A stretch of 64,000 nt of DNA from Betaproteobacteria bacterium (GTDB lineage: Bacteria; Pseudomonadota; Gammaproteobacteria; Burkholderiales; SHXO01). Made by a program: the position numbers and the translations under genes. Shown here piece by piece: positions 1-10,745 of the stretch; position 1 is the stretch's first letter; every line of letters begins with the position of its first letter. The stretch spans positions 1 through 64,000 of the forward strand of contig JANXRW010000027.1 in assembly GCA_025356655.1 (NCBI GenBank), given 5' to 3'. Below the pieces are notes generated by a model. It was not told where the DNA came from and searched no databases. It was given only the letters and a program-made list of their open reading frames with translations.

Positions 1-2
1 GT

Positions 3-107
3 CCGCTGATCTGGCCACGGATCACCGAAGAGGCACAGGACTCCTTAGACGCCACCTGCCGCAAGCTCTACAAGTACCTAAACTCCACTTCAGCACCTGC
101 TCCGTAG
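3..107 (+). CDS. C-terminal end of a truncated ORF of unknown function
   Basis: Open frame from window edge: PLIWPRITEEAQDSLDATCRKLYKYLNSTSAPAP*; no start in window. Confidence 0.25.
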   Translation, partial: PLIWPRITEEAQDSLDATCRKLYKYLNSTSAPAP

Positions 108-264
108 CCCCAAAACCACCCACAGATTCCGCCGAGGAGCCCATTTTTTAAGGCTTCGCATGGACGGTTACACTAGTCATCACCGATATGTCGGAAAACA
201 TATGTTTTGCGACACTTAGACACACCCGTGTGTAACAGCAACACAGCGTGCGCTGCGAGGGAAA

Positions 265-2001
265 ATGATGAAAACGGAGGCTGCGTTGAATGCAAGGAAT
301 CTGGTAGCGATGCTGATTTTTCTGTTTCCGTATGTCGGCCAAACCACAGAGGCTGTTGCGGCGAAAACTCAATACACGCCCCCTCCCCCTACTGCGGAGG
401 AGATTGCCCCAATGCGCCCGGAATATCTCGCAGAACTCGCCAAGGTTCACGAGCCACCAGAAATGTTTGGCAAACCCATGCAGGTACGCAAGGCAGTGTC
501 TCCTAATATACTGAAGCTAGGAAATGCCGTGGCTGATGTGGACTCACCCGAGAAGGCAACTCACGAGCAGCGCACAACCGCCATCCGTAGGCTACTTGAG
601 ATTGCCAATAGCAAGGAGCGAGACGACGGGGTTGACAGAGTCATTACATATGGAGCCATTGCAATTATGGCTTGCATTGACGGAGCTGAGCCACAAACGG
701 TTATCGGATATGCAAATAAGGCCATCGGCGACGAGGGTGACGATGCGCTTGCTCTGCGGGCTCGGATGTACCTGAAAGCCGGCAAGCTTGGCAACGCGCT
801 TGATGACCTTGAGAAAATCATGGTTGATCGCAACGAACACGTACTCGCCGGCGCCGGCGGTACTGATCCTCGCAAGGACTCTGTTCCATGCGGTTGGGGC
901 ATTGCTGATTTCGATGCGTTTGGGAATGACCCGCGAGCACTTGCCGCCAAGGGGCTCTACCTAAGCGAATTCCTTGGCTTTGGGGCTCAATCGAGAGGGA
1001 CTGTCAAGGAAGCGGATATCCGTGACCTTTACACGCGCTCCTCGCAGTCATGGCGCTCGCCAATCCCACACTACCTTGTCGGCAGCCTCTATGGTATCGG
1101 CAGCGAGCATTCCATGACTGGCGCAGGCTGCATACGGCCAAATTCTGGCAACGTCCCAGAAATCGTAAGCGCTTGTGCGAGATATGATGAAGGCATACGG
1201 GAGCAAATTCGCGAGCTGACAATGTCGCTCGTGATTGCACCGACATTTGCGCCGGCTCTCACCGCTAGGGCAAGTGTGTATTTGAACCTTGCGCAAGGTT
1301 CGTACGCAGATGGCAAGCCATCGCGCACGCTTTTCAAGCTGGCAATCAAAGACTACACCGATGCGCTAGCCGCAGGTAGTAAGAAAAAACACGTGCTGTA
1401 CTGCGACCGAGCATTGGCGCAGGCGTCAATCGGCATGTATCAGGATGCTGCTCTGGGGTTCCTGCAAGGTATGAAATACGCAAAAAATGGAATTGAAGAC
1501 AGTCCGTTTGTCTACCAGCAGCTTGCAGGTGTGTACGTAAAGATGCGGAAATTCAATGAGGCCGCCGACCTCATCACCCAGGCCATCATCAACGCATCCG
1601 GTGCCGGAATGGATGCGGTGATTTTCGGCGGTGGCATCAAAGCTTTCCGAACCTTATACCCGGAATATGCCCTACTGCCTGATGAGATTCTTGCAGAAGC
1701 TGTGCGTCGGCGGTATTACCCGCAGTTTCCGCAAAGTTGGGATGCCGACTTCATCTCAGAAGGGGGTGCCTTCAACGGCAAGATTGCCTCAAGCATTCTC
1801 CCAGAACTGTACGTTGCACGAGGGGATGCATATATGAAAGCCGGCCGACACGCGGAGGCATTGGCCGACTATCGTCGTGTGAAAAGCGATGCATGGATTG
1901 GGGAGGAGAGGTTTTTGCCGCGATACATGTGGTTCAACAAGCGCGGAAATCGGAATTACGATCTACCGGAACCATGGCCAACGCCACGACCGACGTTGTA
2001 A
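265..2001 (+). CDS. Secreted tetratricopeptide-repeat-like protein
   Basis: 578 aa ORF, N-terminal hydrophobic signal-like segment (LVAMLIFLFPYVG), repeated helical TPR-like segments (e.g. ARGDAYMKAGRHAEALADYRRVKSD). Confidence 0.6.
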   Translation: MMKTEAALNARNLVAMLIFLFPYVGQTTEAVAAKTQYTPPPPTAEEIAPMRPEYLAELAKVHEPPEMFGKPMQVRKAVSPNILKLGNAVADVDSPEKATHEQRTTAIRRLLEIANSKERDDGVDRVITYGAIAIMACIDGAEPQTVIGYANKAIGDEGDDALALRARMYLKAGKLGNALDDLEKIMVDRNEHVLAGAGGTDPRKDSVPCGWGIADFDAFGNDPRALAAKGLYLSEFLGFGAQSRGTVKEADIRDLYTRSSQSWRSPIPHYLVGSLYGIGSEHSMTGAGCIRPNSGNVPEIVSACARYDEGIREQIRELTMSLVIAPTFAPALTARASVYLNLAQGSYADGKPSRTLFKLAIKDYTDALAAGSKKKHVLYCDRALAQASIGMYQDAALGFLQGMKYAKNGIEDSPFVYQQLAGVYVKMRKFNEAADLITQAIINASGAGMDAVIFGGGIKAFRTLYPEYALLPDEILAEAVRRRYYPQFPQSWDADFISEGGAFNGKIASSILPELYVARGDAYMKAGRHAEALADYRRVKSDAWIGEERFLPRYMWFNKRGNRNYDLPEPWPTPRPTL

Positions 2002-2092
2002 GTAGCGCGTTTGTAGAGGAGTCCCTCATTGAGGACTGGTGACGAGACGGGGTATTTCGGTTGACGGAATTTTCTGGGGTTCCGGCGTACGA

Positions 2093-2127
2093 CCCCAAAA
2101 GGCCCGGCAATTGCCGGGCTTTTTGGG
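2093..2127. terminator. Rho-independent, probably bidirectional terminator
   Basis: ccccaaaaG-GCCCGGCAATTGCCGGGC-tttttgggg: perfect palindromic stem flanked by A and T runs. Confidence 0.8.
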
Positions 2128-3177
2128 GTGCGCCCGACAGGCCCGCTGCTAGGCCCGCATGAGTTCGCGCGGTTCCTCCGGGTCCAAGGGGTTAGCCCGT
2201 TCCCTAGAGCCAATCCTGCCGCAGAAGAGCACGGTCAGCCGTCGCCGCTTTTCCCGAAGTTTGTTGCCTGATCGGCATCCGTGAGCCGCGGTAGCGTTTC
2301 GAGCCTGACCCCGTTCTCCAGGAAAACCGGAAGGCAGGCTCAAGACTAAGCTGCGGTAGAAAGTGACCGAGCGTGGGACAGGGTCTCCGGGGGGACTCCC
2401 GGCGTCCCCAGCCCGCTCTGGACGGCGGAGGTAAGCCCGTCATACTGAACCGATGTCACGACGGTATGGCCGACTTGAGGCCAGCGCGACCTATTCGCAG
2501 CGTCGCTGTGCGGGTCGATCGCTACGTTCCGCGGGCGCGGGTATGCCCTGGGTTTTCAAATCAACGCTTCGCATCATGACGCAAGGCGGAAGCCGGACGC
2601 GGTGTTGGGTCGCAAGTTATTTCGCTGGGCCACCGGCTTTTTGTCTCGGTTTCATTCCCCGGAAAATCTGACCGCCTAGTGAAATATTGCGGGCCCTCAG
2701 GGTCGGTCTGGTTCAGCAGAGTGTCGGTGAAGTGCCCCCTTTCGCTCCGACCTTGCCACCAAAGCCTCCAGTGCCCCTGCAGAGCATTGCGCCCTCGACT
2801 TGGGTGAAGGCGGTCCGGCGGTCCCCAGCGCTGGTGTAGGCGACCCTAGCCGGGGGCGCATTGCGCAACACCGTGGATATCTTCCTGCGATTCGGCATCA
2901 GACACGCGTTGCGGAATAAAGTGAGCCCCAACACGCGGTAAGACCGCACGCTCGGCGCCGTGCGGGGGGGGCGCAATCCCCACCTCTATCGCGATCGATG
3001 CGCCTCGTCGGCATTCGGGAAGCCGCGCGGACCGGGCCTTTCATCGAATTCATCCAGCGGGTGTGCGAGCACGCCGACGGGATGATCTTCCCCATCGTGG
3101 ACGCTCACCATGAAACGCCTGGGCCGAGAAGCCGCTTCGCCCCGCCGAGGCCTGGGCGTTGGGGCTCAGCGGCCGTC

Positions 3178-3945
3178 CTACGCGCTGGGCTGAGTCTTCC
3201 TGTTAGCTAGTTCGGCGATGGCGCCGGCCATGCTGACAAATTCCGAGGGCATCATGATGATGATGGTGGTGTTTTGCTCGGCGCCGACCTCGGTGATCAT
3301 CTGCATGCGCCGAAGTTCTAGGCCGGCTGGATTTTCCATGATGAGGCCGGCGGCGTCCTTAAGTAGTCGGGCTGCCTCATACTCGGCTTCGGCCTTGATC
3401 AGGCGGGCACGCTTCTCGCGCAGCGCCTCGGCCTCCTGAGCCATTACCCGCTGCATGGACGGGGGGATCTCTACGTCGCGCATCTCCACCATCGCCACCT
3501 TGACCCCCCAGGGCTCGGTAGCGGCGTCTACGCTGCGCTGCATGGCCTGGGTGAGCTGTTCGCGTTCCTTCAGCACGTCGTCTAAGCTGTGCTGGCCGAT
3601 GATGTTGCGCAGATTGGTGAGCGCCACCTGGACCACCGCGTTGCCCACGTCGCGTACTTCCATCACCGATAGCTCCGGGTTGACGACCCGGTACCAGAGC
3701 ACCGCGCTCACTTTGACCGGGACGTTGTCCTTGGTGATGGTCTCCTGTTGGGCCAGGGCCGCGGTGACCACGCGCAAGTCAATCATCTGCTGCCATTCGA
3801 TCAGCGGGATGATCCAGTAAAGTCCAGGACCTTTGATCCCCTGAAATCTTCCCAGCCGGAACACCACCGCCTGCTGGTATTGGTTGGCGATGCGCAGGCC
3901 GGCGATGATGAAAGCGACGACTGCCAATACGATGAACAATTCCAT
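3178..3945 (-). CDS. Stomatin/slipin-like SPFH-domain protein
   Basis: MELFIVLAVVAFIIAGLRIANQYQQAVVFRLGRFQGIKGPGLYWIIPLIEW...; TM segment plus SPFH motif. Start chosen at internal Met 55 of the ORF. Confidence 0.85.
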   Translation of the reverse strand: MELFIVLAVVAFIIAGLRIANQYQQAVVFRLGRFQGIKGPGLYWIIPLIEWQQMIDLRVVTAALAQQETITKDNVPVKVSAVLWYRVVNPELSVMEVRDVGNAVVQVALTNLRNIIGQHSLDDVLKEREQLTQAMQRSVDAATEPWGVKVAMVEMRDVEIPPSMQRVMAQEAEALREKRARLIKAEAEYEAARLLKDAAGLIMENPAGLELRRMQMITEVGAEQNTTIIIMMPSEFVSMAGAIAELANRKTQPSA

Positions 3946-3965
3946 TGGGCGTTCCCTGTCGGGTG

Positions 3966-5489
3966 TCACTTCATTGTTGGCATGACGAACTCGGCACCGC
4001 CGGTCCGGCCGCTGGGCCAACGGCTGCTCACTGTCTTCAGATGGCTGTAAAAGCGCACCCCCTCCGGGCCGTAGACGCAATGATCGCCGAACAGTGAGCG
4101 CTTCCACCCCCCGAAACTATGGAAGGCCATGGGAACTGGGATAGGAATATTGATCCCCACCATGCCGATCTGCGCGCGGCTGGAGAACTCCCGGGCAGTC
4201 CCTCCGTCGCGCGTGAACAGGCTCACGCCGTTGCCGAACTCGTGGTTGTTCACCAAGGCGAGGGCGCTCTCCATGTCCTTGACCCGAACCACGCAAAGCA
4301 CCGGGCCGAAGATCTCCTCCCGGTAGATGATCATGTCGGGGGTCACATGGTCGAAGAGACAGCCGCCGATGAAGAAGCCGGACTCGTGGCCTGCTACCCG
4401 GAGGCCACGTCCATCCACGAGCAGCGTGGCTTGCTCGTCGACGCCGCGCGCCACGTAGCCACTCACCTTGTCCAAGTGGGTGCGGGTGACCAGCGGGCCC
4501 ATCTCGGAGGCTGGATCTTCCGAGGCGCCCACCTTGAGGCTGCGCGCGCGCTCCGTAAGGGCCGCCACCAGGGGGTCCGCGATGGGCCCTACCGCCACGG
4601 CTACCGAGATGGCCATGCAGCGCTCGCCCGCTGAGCCGTAGGCCGCGCCTATCAGCGCGTCCACCGCCTGCTCGAGGTCCGCATCGGGCATCACCACGAG
4701 ATGATTCTTGGCCCCGCCCAGAGCTTGCACGCGCTTGCCCGAGGCGGTGGCCGTGCGGTAGACGTACTCTGCTATGGGTGTGGAGCCGACGAAGCTGATG
4801 GCCGCCACATCCGGATGCTGCAGCAGTGCGTCCACCGCCACCTTGTCACCGTGGAGGACGGTAAAGACCCCGTCGGGCAGTCCAGCCTCCCTGAGCAGGC
4901 GGGCCAGGATGAGGCTGGCGGAGGGATCGCGCTCCGAGGGTTTCAGCACGAAGCTGTTGCCACAGGCCAAGGCCACGGGAAACATCCACAGGGGTACCAT
5001 CGCGGGGAAGTTGAAGGGCGTGATACCAGCGCATACACCCAGCGGTTGGCGTAGCGACCAACTGTCGATGCCCGACCCGATCTGTTCCGTGTACTCGCCC
5101 TTCAACAGGTGCGGGATGCCACAGGCGAACTCCACGACCTCTATGCCGCGCGTGACCTCGCCGCGCGCATCGGAGACGACCTTGCCGTGTTCGCGGGCGA
5201 TCGCGCGCGCGATGTCGTCCGCGTTGGCGTCGAGCAATTCCTTGAACTTGAAGAGCACACGGGCCCGTCGCAGGGGCGAGGTCGCTGCCCAGGCTGGGAA
5301 CGCTGCCCTTGCGCTGGCCACCGCCGCATCGACCTCATCGGTGCCCGCGAGCGGCACCCGCGCGCTGACACTCCCCTCCGAGGGATTGAAGACGTCGCCG
5401 AAGCGGCCACTCCGGCCCGCCTGGAGCTTGCCGTCGATGAAGTGCGAGAGATCTCCGACGCGGGCCGGTTGCTCTGCGGGCTGGTTCAT
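3966..5489 (-). CDS. mmsA: Methylmalonate-semialdehyde dehydrogenase (CoA-acylating)
   Basis: 507 aa [20 protein letters not shown] and GSAGERCMA motifs typical of the MMSDH subfamily. Confidence 0.85.
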   Translation of the reverse strand: MNQPAEQPARVGDLSHFIDGKLQAGRSGRFGDVFNPSEGSVSARVPLAGTDEVDAAVASARAAFPAWAATSPLRRARVLFKFKELLDANADDIARAIAREHGKVVSDARGEVTRGIEVVEFACGIPHLLKGEYTEQIGSGIDSWSLRQPLGVCAGITPFNFPAMVPLWMFPVALACGNSFVLKPSERDPSASLILARLLREAGLPDGVFTVLHGDKVAVDALLQHPDVAAISFVGSTPIAEYVYRTATASGKRVQALGGAKNHLVVMPDADLEQAVDALIGAAYGSAGERCMAISVAVAVGPIADPLVAALTERARSLKVGASEDPASEMGPLVTRTHLDKVSGYVARGVDEQATLLVDGRGLRVAGHESGFFIGGCLFDHVTPDMIIYREEIFGPVLCVVRVKDMESALALVNNHEFGNGVSLFTRDGGTAREFSSRAQIGMVGINIPIPVPMAFHSFGGWKRSLFGDHCVYGPEGVRFYSHLKTVSSRWPSGRTGGAEFVMPTMK

Positions 5490-5531
5490 GCTGCGGTCTC
5501 CTTAGAAGGCGCGCCGATTGAGTCGCGCCGG

Positions 5532-7034
5532 CTAGCGGTGTGGGTCGGGCGCGGGCTCGAAGGCTTGGGCGTCCAACGGGTACATGGGCCGACGCAGGTG
5601 CTGGTAATCAAACAGGCGCCAGTCGGAGGAAGTCACTCCCGAGCCGTCGCATTCCACGGCGGCGCGGGCGAAAGGAAGGAAGACGGGGCGATAATACATG
5701 CGCGATTTCAGCAACAGATATCGGCTGCGCGTGGGATCGATGCCGACGCTGGTGAACACCCCCAGGTCCCAGGGCTCTTGGTTGCGCTCCGTCACGACGA
5801 TGCGCGCAACACCGGTGTCGAGCACGGCCGTGCGGCCCATGTGCGCGCGCACCCCGGTGAGTTGCGGGCCGGTGATCGTGTACTCGCCGTCGGTGATGGC
5901 ACGAACCACCCCGGTCAACACCAGTGGCTCGCCGCGCAGGCCGATCGACGGCATATCCATCTTGCCCCCCAGGGGCAGGGTCAGGGTCGCGCCTACGCCG
6001 GCTGCGATCAGTTGCGCCACGGCCTCCGGGTCGCGGATGGGGCCCACGTCGATGCCCTTCAGGCCGATTGCGAGTGCCTCGCGCAGCACCGTCATCGTGT
6101 CCTGGGTGCCGCCGGAGGCGCAGTTGTCTGCGTGATCGAGCAGCAGCACCGGTCCGCCATCACAGGCGCGCACCCGCTCCAGGGACCGCGCCAGGGGTTC
6201 GGGTTCGTAGATGAATTCTGCGCGCCGGGCCCAGGCGACATCGAGCATGGCCTCGCAGGCCTTACGCGCCGAGGCCTCGTCGGCGTTGGCCACGGTGACC
6301 GCCGAGAGTCCTGCGTCGGGGATGTCCGCCAGGGGAAAGCCGCCGAAAGCACTGGCGGCCAGCAGGCCAGCCGCCTCGGCGGCCTGGGCGGCCTGCACGA
6401 AGGCTTGCATTGCGCCCTGGGCCGTGGCCATACACAGCGTCTGGGCCAACACCGGGCGATTGCCGAAGGCCATCACCGGGCGCACTTCGCCACGCAGTGC
6501 GCGCAGCAGGATCGAGCCTGCACGCTCGCCCGCCTCGTACATGTCAACGTGCGGGTAGGTCTTATAGCCGGCGATCACATCGCAATTGGTCACCATCTGG
6601 GCGGTGACGTTGGCGTGGAGGTCGAGGGCCACCGCGATGGGGAGAGCGGGGTGCGCGGCGCGTACCCGCCGCAGCAGTTCGCCCTCCGCGTCGAGCAGGC
6701 CGCCAGCGACCACCATGGCCCCGTGCAGGTCCAACAGCAGGCCCTCGGGGCGAGGCTCGAGCGCGGCGAGAATAAGGCCGCAGAAACGCTCGAAGGCTGC
6801 CCGGTCCACGGGACCACTGGGACTCGCGTTGCCAGCCACGGGCGTCACCACCTCTGCCCCGGCGGCGCGTGCCAGATCGATGAAGGCGCCCGTTGCCGTG
6901 CGCGTTCCGGCCAGTGCCTCGATCACCTCCCGTCCCAGTGCGGGTCCACGCGGGCCCCCAAAGGCTTCCCAGGGGGTTGGGACGGGTGAGAAGGTGTTGG
7001 TCTCGTGCATCATCTGCGCGATGACGAGTCTCAC
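5532..7034 (-). CDS. M81 family metallopeptidase (MlrC-like)
   Basis: MRLVIAQMMHETNTFSPVPTPWEAF and LLLDLHGAMVVAG motifs; GTG start preceded by AAGGAG. Confidence 0.85.
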   Translation of the reverse strand: MRLVIAQMMHETNTFSPVPTPWEAFGGPRGPALGREVIEALAGTRTATGAFIDLARAAGAEVVTPVAGNASPSGPVDRAAFERFCGLILAALEPRPEGLLLDLHGAMVVAGGLLDAEGELLRRVRAAHPALPIAVALDLHANVTAQMVTNCDVIAGYKTYPHVDMYEAGERAGSILLRALRGEVRPVMAFGNRPVLAQTLCMATAQGAMQAFVQAAQAAEAAGLLAASAFGGFPLADIPDAGLSAVTVANADEASARKACEAMLDVAWARRAEFIYEPEPLARSLERVRACDGGPVLLLDHADNCASGGTQDTMTVLREALAIGLKGIDVGPIRDPEAVAQLIAAGVGATLTLPLGGKMDMPSIGLRGEPLVLTGVVRAITDGEYTITGPQLTGVRAHMGRTAVLDTGVARIVVTERNQEPWDLGVFTSVGIDPTRSRYLLLKSRMYYRPVFLPFARAAVECDGSGVTSSDWRLFDYQHLRRPMYPLDAQAFEPAPDPHR

Positions 7035-7071
7035 GGTTTTACTCCTTTGAACCGTCGCCGGTGACGGGCGC

Positions 7072-8406
7072 TCAGGGCAGATCTCGCAGTACTTCGGCGA
7101 GCACCCCAAAAATCTCGTCGACGTGGCGCCGCTCCAGGATCAGCGGCGGTGACAGCGCAATCGTGTCGCCGGTGGTGCGAATGAGCACCCCGCGGCGGTA
7201 ACAGCGCAGGAAGGCCTCGAAGGCGCGCGCGCCCGGCTTGCTCGGAATGGACTCGAGCTCGATCCCTGCTACCAGCCCGATGTTGCGCAGGTCGATGATG
7301 TTGGGAAGTCCGCGTAGCGAGTGCACCGCGTCTTCCCAGTAGGGCGCAAGAGCCGCCCCGCGCGCGAACAGATCTTCGTCGCGGAACAGGTCCAGGGTCG
7401 CGATGGCGGCGGCCGAGGCCAGCGGGTGACCGGAGTAGGTGTAGCCGTGATAGAACTCGATCGACGACTCGGGGCCGGTCATGAAGGCGTCAAAGATCTC
7501 GCGTTTGACCAGGACTGCACCCATGGGCACGGCCGCGTTGGTGAGCGCCTTGGCACAGGTGAGCAAGTCGGGCGTGACGCCGAAGGTCTGGGCAGCAAAC
7601 GCCGCTCCAGTGCGCCCGAACCCAGTGATGACCTCATCGAAGATGAGCAAGATGCCGTGCCGGTCGCAGATCTCGCGCAGGCGCTGCAGGTAGCCCGCCG
7701 GGGGCAGCAACACGCCGGTCGAGCCGGCCACCGGTTCCACGATGACGGCCGCGATGTTGGAGGCGTCATGCAACGCGATCAGACTCTCCAGCGCGTCGGC
7801 ACGTTCCGCGCCCCACTGCGGCTGACCACGGCTGAAGGCGTTGCGCTGTGCGTCATGGGTGTGGGGCAGGTGGTCCACCAGCGGCAGCAGGTTGCCGAAG
7901 GTTTTACGGTTGCCCGGCATTCCCCCCACGGAGATGCCGCCAAAGCCCACGCCGTGATAGCCGCGTTCCCGCCCGATCAGGACGCGACGGGTGCCTTCGC
8001 CGCGCAGGCGGTGGTAGGCGAGCGCCATTTTGAGGGCCGTGTCGACCGCTTCGGAGCCGGAGTTGACGAAAAACACCCGGTCCAGACCGGCGGGTGCGAT
8101 GGCCGCTAGTTTCTCCGCGGCCAGGAAGGCCCCGGGGTGGTGCATCTGAAAGCCCGTGGCGTAATCAAGCGTTGCCGCCTGGCGGGAGATGGCTTCAACG
8201 ATGGGGGCGCGGCAGTGACCGGCGTTGACGGCCCACAGCCCGGCCACCGCGTCGAGAATGGTGCGGCCGTCATGCGCCGTGTAGTGCATGTCGCGCGCAG
8301 CAACCAGCAGGCGCGGCTGCGCCTTGAACTGACGGTTGGCCGTGAAGGGCAGCCACAGGTGCTGGAGGTTCAGTTGCTGCAGCAGCTCGATTTCGTTGGT
8401 GCCCAT
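7072..8406 (-). CDS. Class III (omega-amino acid:pyruvate type) aminotransferase
   Basis: PLP aminotransferase motifs FVNSGSEAVDTALKMA, LIFDEVITGFGRTG; start at MGTNEIELLQQL. Confidence 0.85.
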   Translation of the reverse strand: MGTNEIELLQQLNLQHLWLPFTANRQFKAQPRLLVAARDMHYTAHDGRTILDAVAGLWAVNAGHCRAPIVEAISRQAATLDYATGFQMHHPGAFLAAEKLAAIAPAGLDRVFFVNSGSEAVDTALKMALAYHRLRGEGTRRVLIGRERGYHGVGFGGISVGGMPGNRKTFGNLLPLVDHLPHTHDAQRNAFSRGQPQWGAERADALESLIALHDASNIAAVIVEPVAGSTGVLLPPAGYLQRLREICDRHGILLIFDEVITGFGRTGAAFAAQTFGVTPDLLTCAKALTNAAVPMGAVLVKREIFDAFMTGPESSIEFYHGYTYSGHPLASAAAIATLDLFRDEDLFARGAALAPYWEDAVHSLRGLPNIIDLRNIGLVAGIELESIPSKPGARAFEAFLRCYRRGVLIRTTGDTIALSPPLILERRHVDEIFGVLAEVLRDLP

Positions 8407-8575
8407 GAAGCCACCTCGTGGGTTCGCGCAGGTCGGTCCCATTATAGCGCCCGCGCGGGCGCTCTCGTGTCCTGGCGCCCGCGTGCGGTTGCTGCACCCG
8501 CATGATTCCCGTATTCTCAGCGCCTGCCCTGCCCTGCGCTCGGTCGTCCGACCACACTCCCACGAGTAGCCGCTC

Positions 8576-9502
8576 ATGTCCGAAGTCATCCTGCACCACT
8601 ACCCCGCCTCTCCCTTCTCCGAGAAGGTCCGCCGCATCCTGGCCTACAAGGGCGTTCCCTGGCGTTCGGTGAGCGTCCCGCGGATGGTGCCTAAACCGGA
8701 CCTTATGCCGCTCACCGGCGGCTACCGGCGTACCCCGGTGATGCAGATCGGAGCGGAGGTTTACTGCGACACGGCACTCATCGCACAGGAACTCGAAGCC
8801 CGGTTTCCCCAGCCCACCCTGTTCCCGGGTGGCACGCGGGGCGAGGCGCGCCTGCTGGCTTCTGTGAACGACCGGGCTTTTTTTGTGTCGGCAGTGGGCG
8901 TGGTCTTCGGTACCCTCGGGGCCAGCCTGCCGCCGGACTTCGTGGAGGACCGCGTTAAGTTCTCTGCCGGCCTCTTCGACATGGATCGCATGGTGGCCAA
9001 CCAAGCGCACCTGCGTGCCGAAGTGCTGGGCCACCTGCGCTTGCTGGAGGACACCCTCGGAGATGGCCGTGCGTTTCTGCTGGGCGACGCCCCCTGCCTG
9101 GCAGATTTTTCCGCGTTCCACGTCTGCTGGTTTCTGCGATTGCGCGTGGGCGAGCAACTGCCGCTTGCGCCCTTCCGCCTGATCCAGGCCTGGATGACGC
9201 GAATCGAAGGTTTCGGCCCGCTGCTGTCCACGGATATGAGCGCCGAGGACGCCCTGGCGGTTGCCCGCGCCGGTAGCACGCAGCGCATGATCGCCATCGA
9301 TGCAGCCGATCCCTGTGCGTTAGCGCCGTTGTCGTTCGTGAGTGTGGTCCCCGATGACATGGGCTTTGACCCGGTGGTGGGGCAACTCGTGGGCCTCGAC
9401 GCGGAGCGCATCACCGTCGCCCGCAGCGACCCACACGTGGGCGAGGTGCTGGTGCACTTCCCCCGGCGCGGTTTCCGGGTCAGGCCATCGCCGCTCGCCT
9501 AA
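8576..9502 (+). CDS. Glutathione S-transferase family protein
   Basis: N-terminal thioredoxin-like GST fold: VILHHYPASPFSEKVRRILAYKGVPW...GYRRTPVMQIG. Confidence 0.85.
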   Translation: MSEVILHHYPASPFSEKVRRILAYKGVPWRSVSVPRMVPKPDLMPLTGGYRRTPVMQIGAEVYCDTALIAQELEARFPQPTLFPGGTRGEARLLASVNDRAFFVSAVGVVFGTLGASLPPDFVEDRVKFSAGLFDMDRMVANQAHLRAEVLGHLRLLEDTLGDGRAFLLGDAPCLADFSAFHVCWFLRLRVGEQLPLAPFRLIQAWMTRIEGFGPLLSTDMSAEDALAVARAGSTQRMIAIDAADPCALAPLSFVSVVPDDMGFDPVVGQLVGLDAERITVARSDPHVGEVLVHFPRRGFRVRPSPLA

Positions 9503-9539
9503 GCATTCCTACGACACACCGCCTCCTGGGAGCTTCGTC

Positions 9540-10736
9540 ATGGATCTGAACTACACCGCAGAGGAGTTGGCCTTCCGGGCGGAGGCGCGTGCCTTCATCC
9601 GCGAGCGCCTGCCTCAGGAGATCAGCCGCAAGGTGCTCGAGCACAAACGCCTGGGCAAGGACGACTACGTGCGCTGGCAGCGCATCCTGCACGAGCAGGG
9701 TTGGGTTGCCCCGGGTTGGCCGTTGGAGCACGGTGGCACCGGGTGGACCCCGGTGCAGCGCCACCTCTTCGAGGAGGAGGCCGCAGAGGCCGGGGCGCCA
9801 CCGGTGATCGCCTTCGGCGTGAGCATGGTCGGGCCCGTGATCATTGCCTTCGGTAGCCCGGCGCAACAGGCCCACTACCTGCCGCGTATCCTCTCCAGCG
9901 AGGACTGGTGGTGCCAGGGTTACTCCGAGCCAGGGGCAGGCTCCGATCTGGCATCCCTGAAGACCCGTGCCGAGCGCCGGGGCGACACCTACGTCGTCAA
10001 TGGCCAGAAGACCTGGACGACCCTGGCGCAGTTTGCCGACAAGATCTTCTGTCTGGTGCGCACGCAGTCGACGGGTAAAAAGCAGGAAGGCATCTCGTTC
10101 CTGCTAATGGACATGAATACCCCCGGTATCACGGTGCGTCCCATCATCACCTTGGACGGCGAGCACGAGGTCAACGAGGTGTTCTTCGACGACGTCGAGG
10201 TGCCGGCGGAAAACTTGATTGGCGAGGAGGGCCGAGGTTGGACCTACGCCAAATTCCTGCTGTCCCACGAGCGCACGGGCATCGCCGCCGTGTCGCGATC
10301 GAAGCGTGAACTGCGCCTGCTTAAGCAGATCTGCTCCCAGGAGCGCCGTCGGGGACACAGCCTCCTGGAAGACACGCGTTTCGGGGACAAGGTGGCACGC
10401 CTGGAGATCGACCTGCTCGCCCTGGAGATCACCAACCTGCGCGTGCTCGCGGCCGACCGCGCGGGTCGCCCGCCGGGGCCGGAGGCCTCCATCCTTAAAA
10501 TTAAGGGCACCGAGATCCAGCAGGCGCTCACCGAACTCATGATGGAGGCGGTGGGGCCCTACGCCTTGCCCTTCCTGCCGGCGGCTTGGGGTGAGCACTG
10601 GCTGGGCGAAGCCGTGGGGCCGGCCTATGCAGCGCCACTGGCGGCGCGGTATTTCAATTACCGCAAGGTGAGCATCTACGGCGGGACTAACGAGATTCAG
10701 CGCAACATCGTGTCGCAGATGATCCTCGGGCTCTAG
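9540..10736 (+). CDS. Acyl-CoA dehydrogenase
   Basis: QGYSEPGAGSDLASL, TWTTLAQFADKIF, YGGTNEIQRNIVSQMILGL motifs. Confidence 0.9.
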   Translation: MDLNYTAEELAFRAEARAFIRERLPQEISRKVLEHKRLGKDDYVRWQRILHEQGWVAPGWPLEHGGTGWTPVQRHLFEEEAAEAGAPPVIAFGVSMVGPVIIAFGSPAQQAHYLPRILSSEDWWCQGYSEPGAGSDLASLKTRAERRGDTYVVNGQKTWTTLAQFADKIFCLVRTQSTGKKQEGISFLLMDMNTPGITVRPIITLDGEHEVNEVFFDDVEVPAENLIGEEGRGWTYAKFLLSHERTGIAAVSRSKRELRLLKQICSQERRRGHSLLEDTRFGDKVARLEIDLLALEITNLRVLAADRAGRPPGPEASILKIKGTEIQQALTELMMEAVGPYALPFLPAAWGEHWLGEAVGPAYAAPLAARYFNYRKVSIYGGTNEIQRNIVSQMILGL

Positions 10737-10745
10737 GGGCAGACC

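Noticed and set aside
5109-6989. 626-aa plus-strand ORF
   Set aside because: Antisense shadow of the M81 peptidase and mmsA; low-complexity composition (His/Arg/Gly/Ala-rich) and no recognisable motif, as expected in high-GC DNA.
8270-9157. 295-aa minus-strand ORF
   Set aside because: Overlaps the well-supported GST and aminotransferase genes; no motif.
9342-9539. N-terminal extension of the acyl-CoA dehydrogenase ORF
   Set aside because: Overlaps the GST gene; the ACAD fold starts at MDLNYTAEEL (9540).
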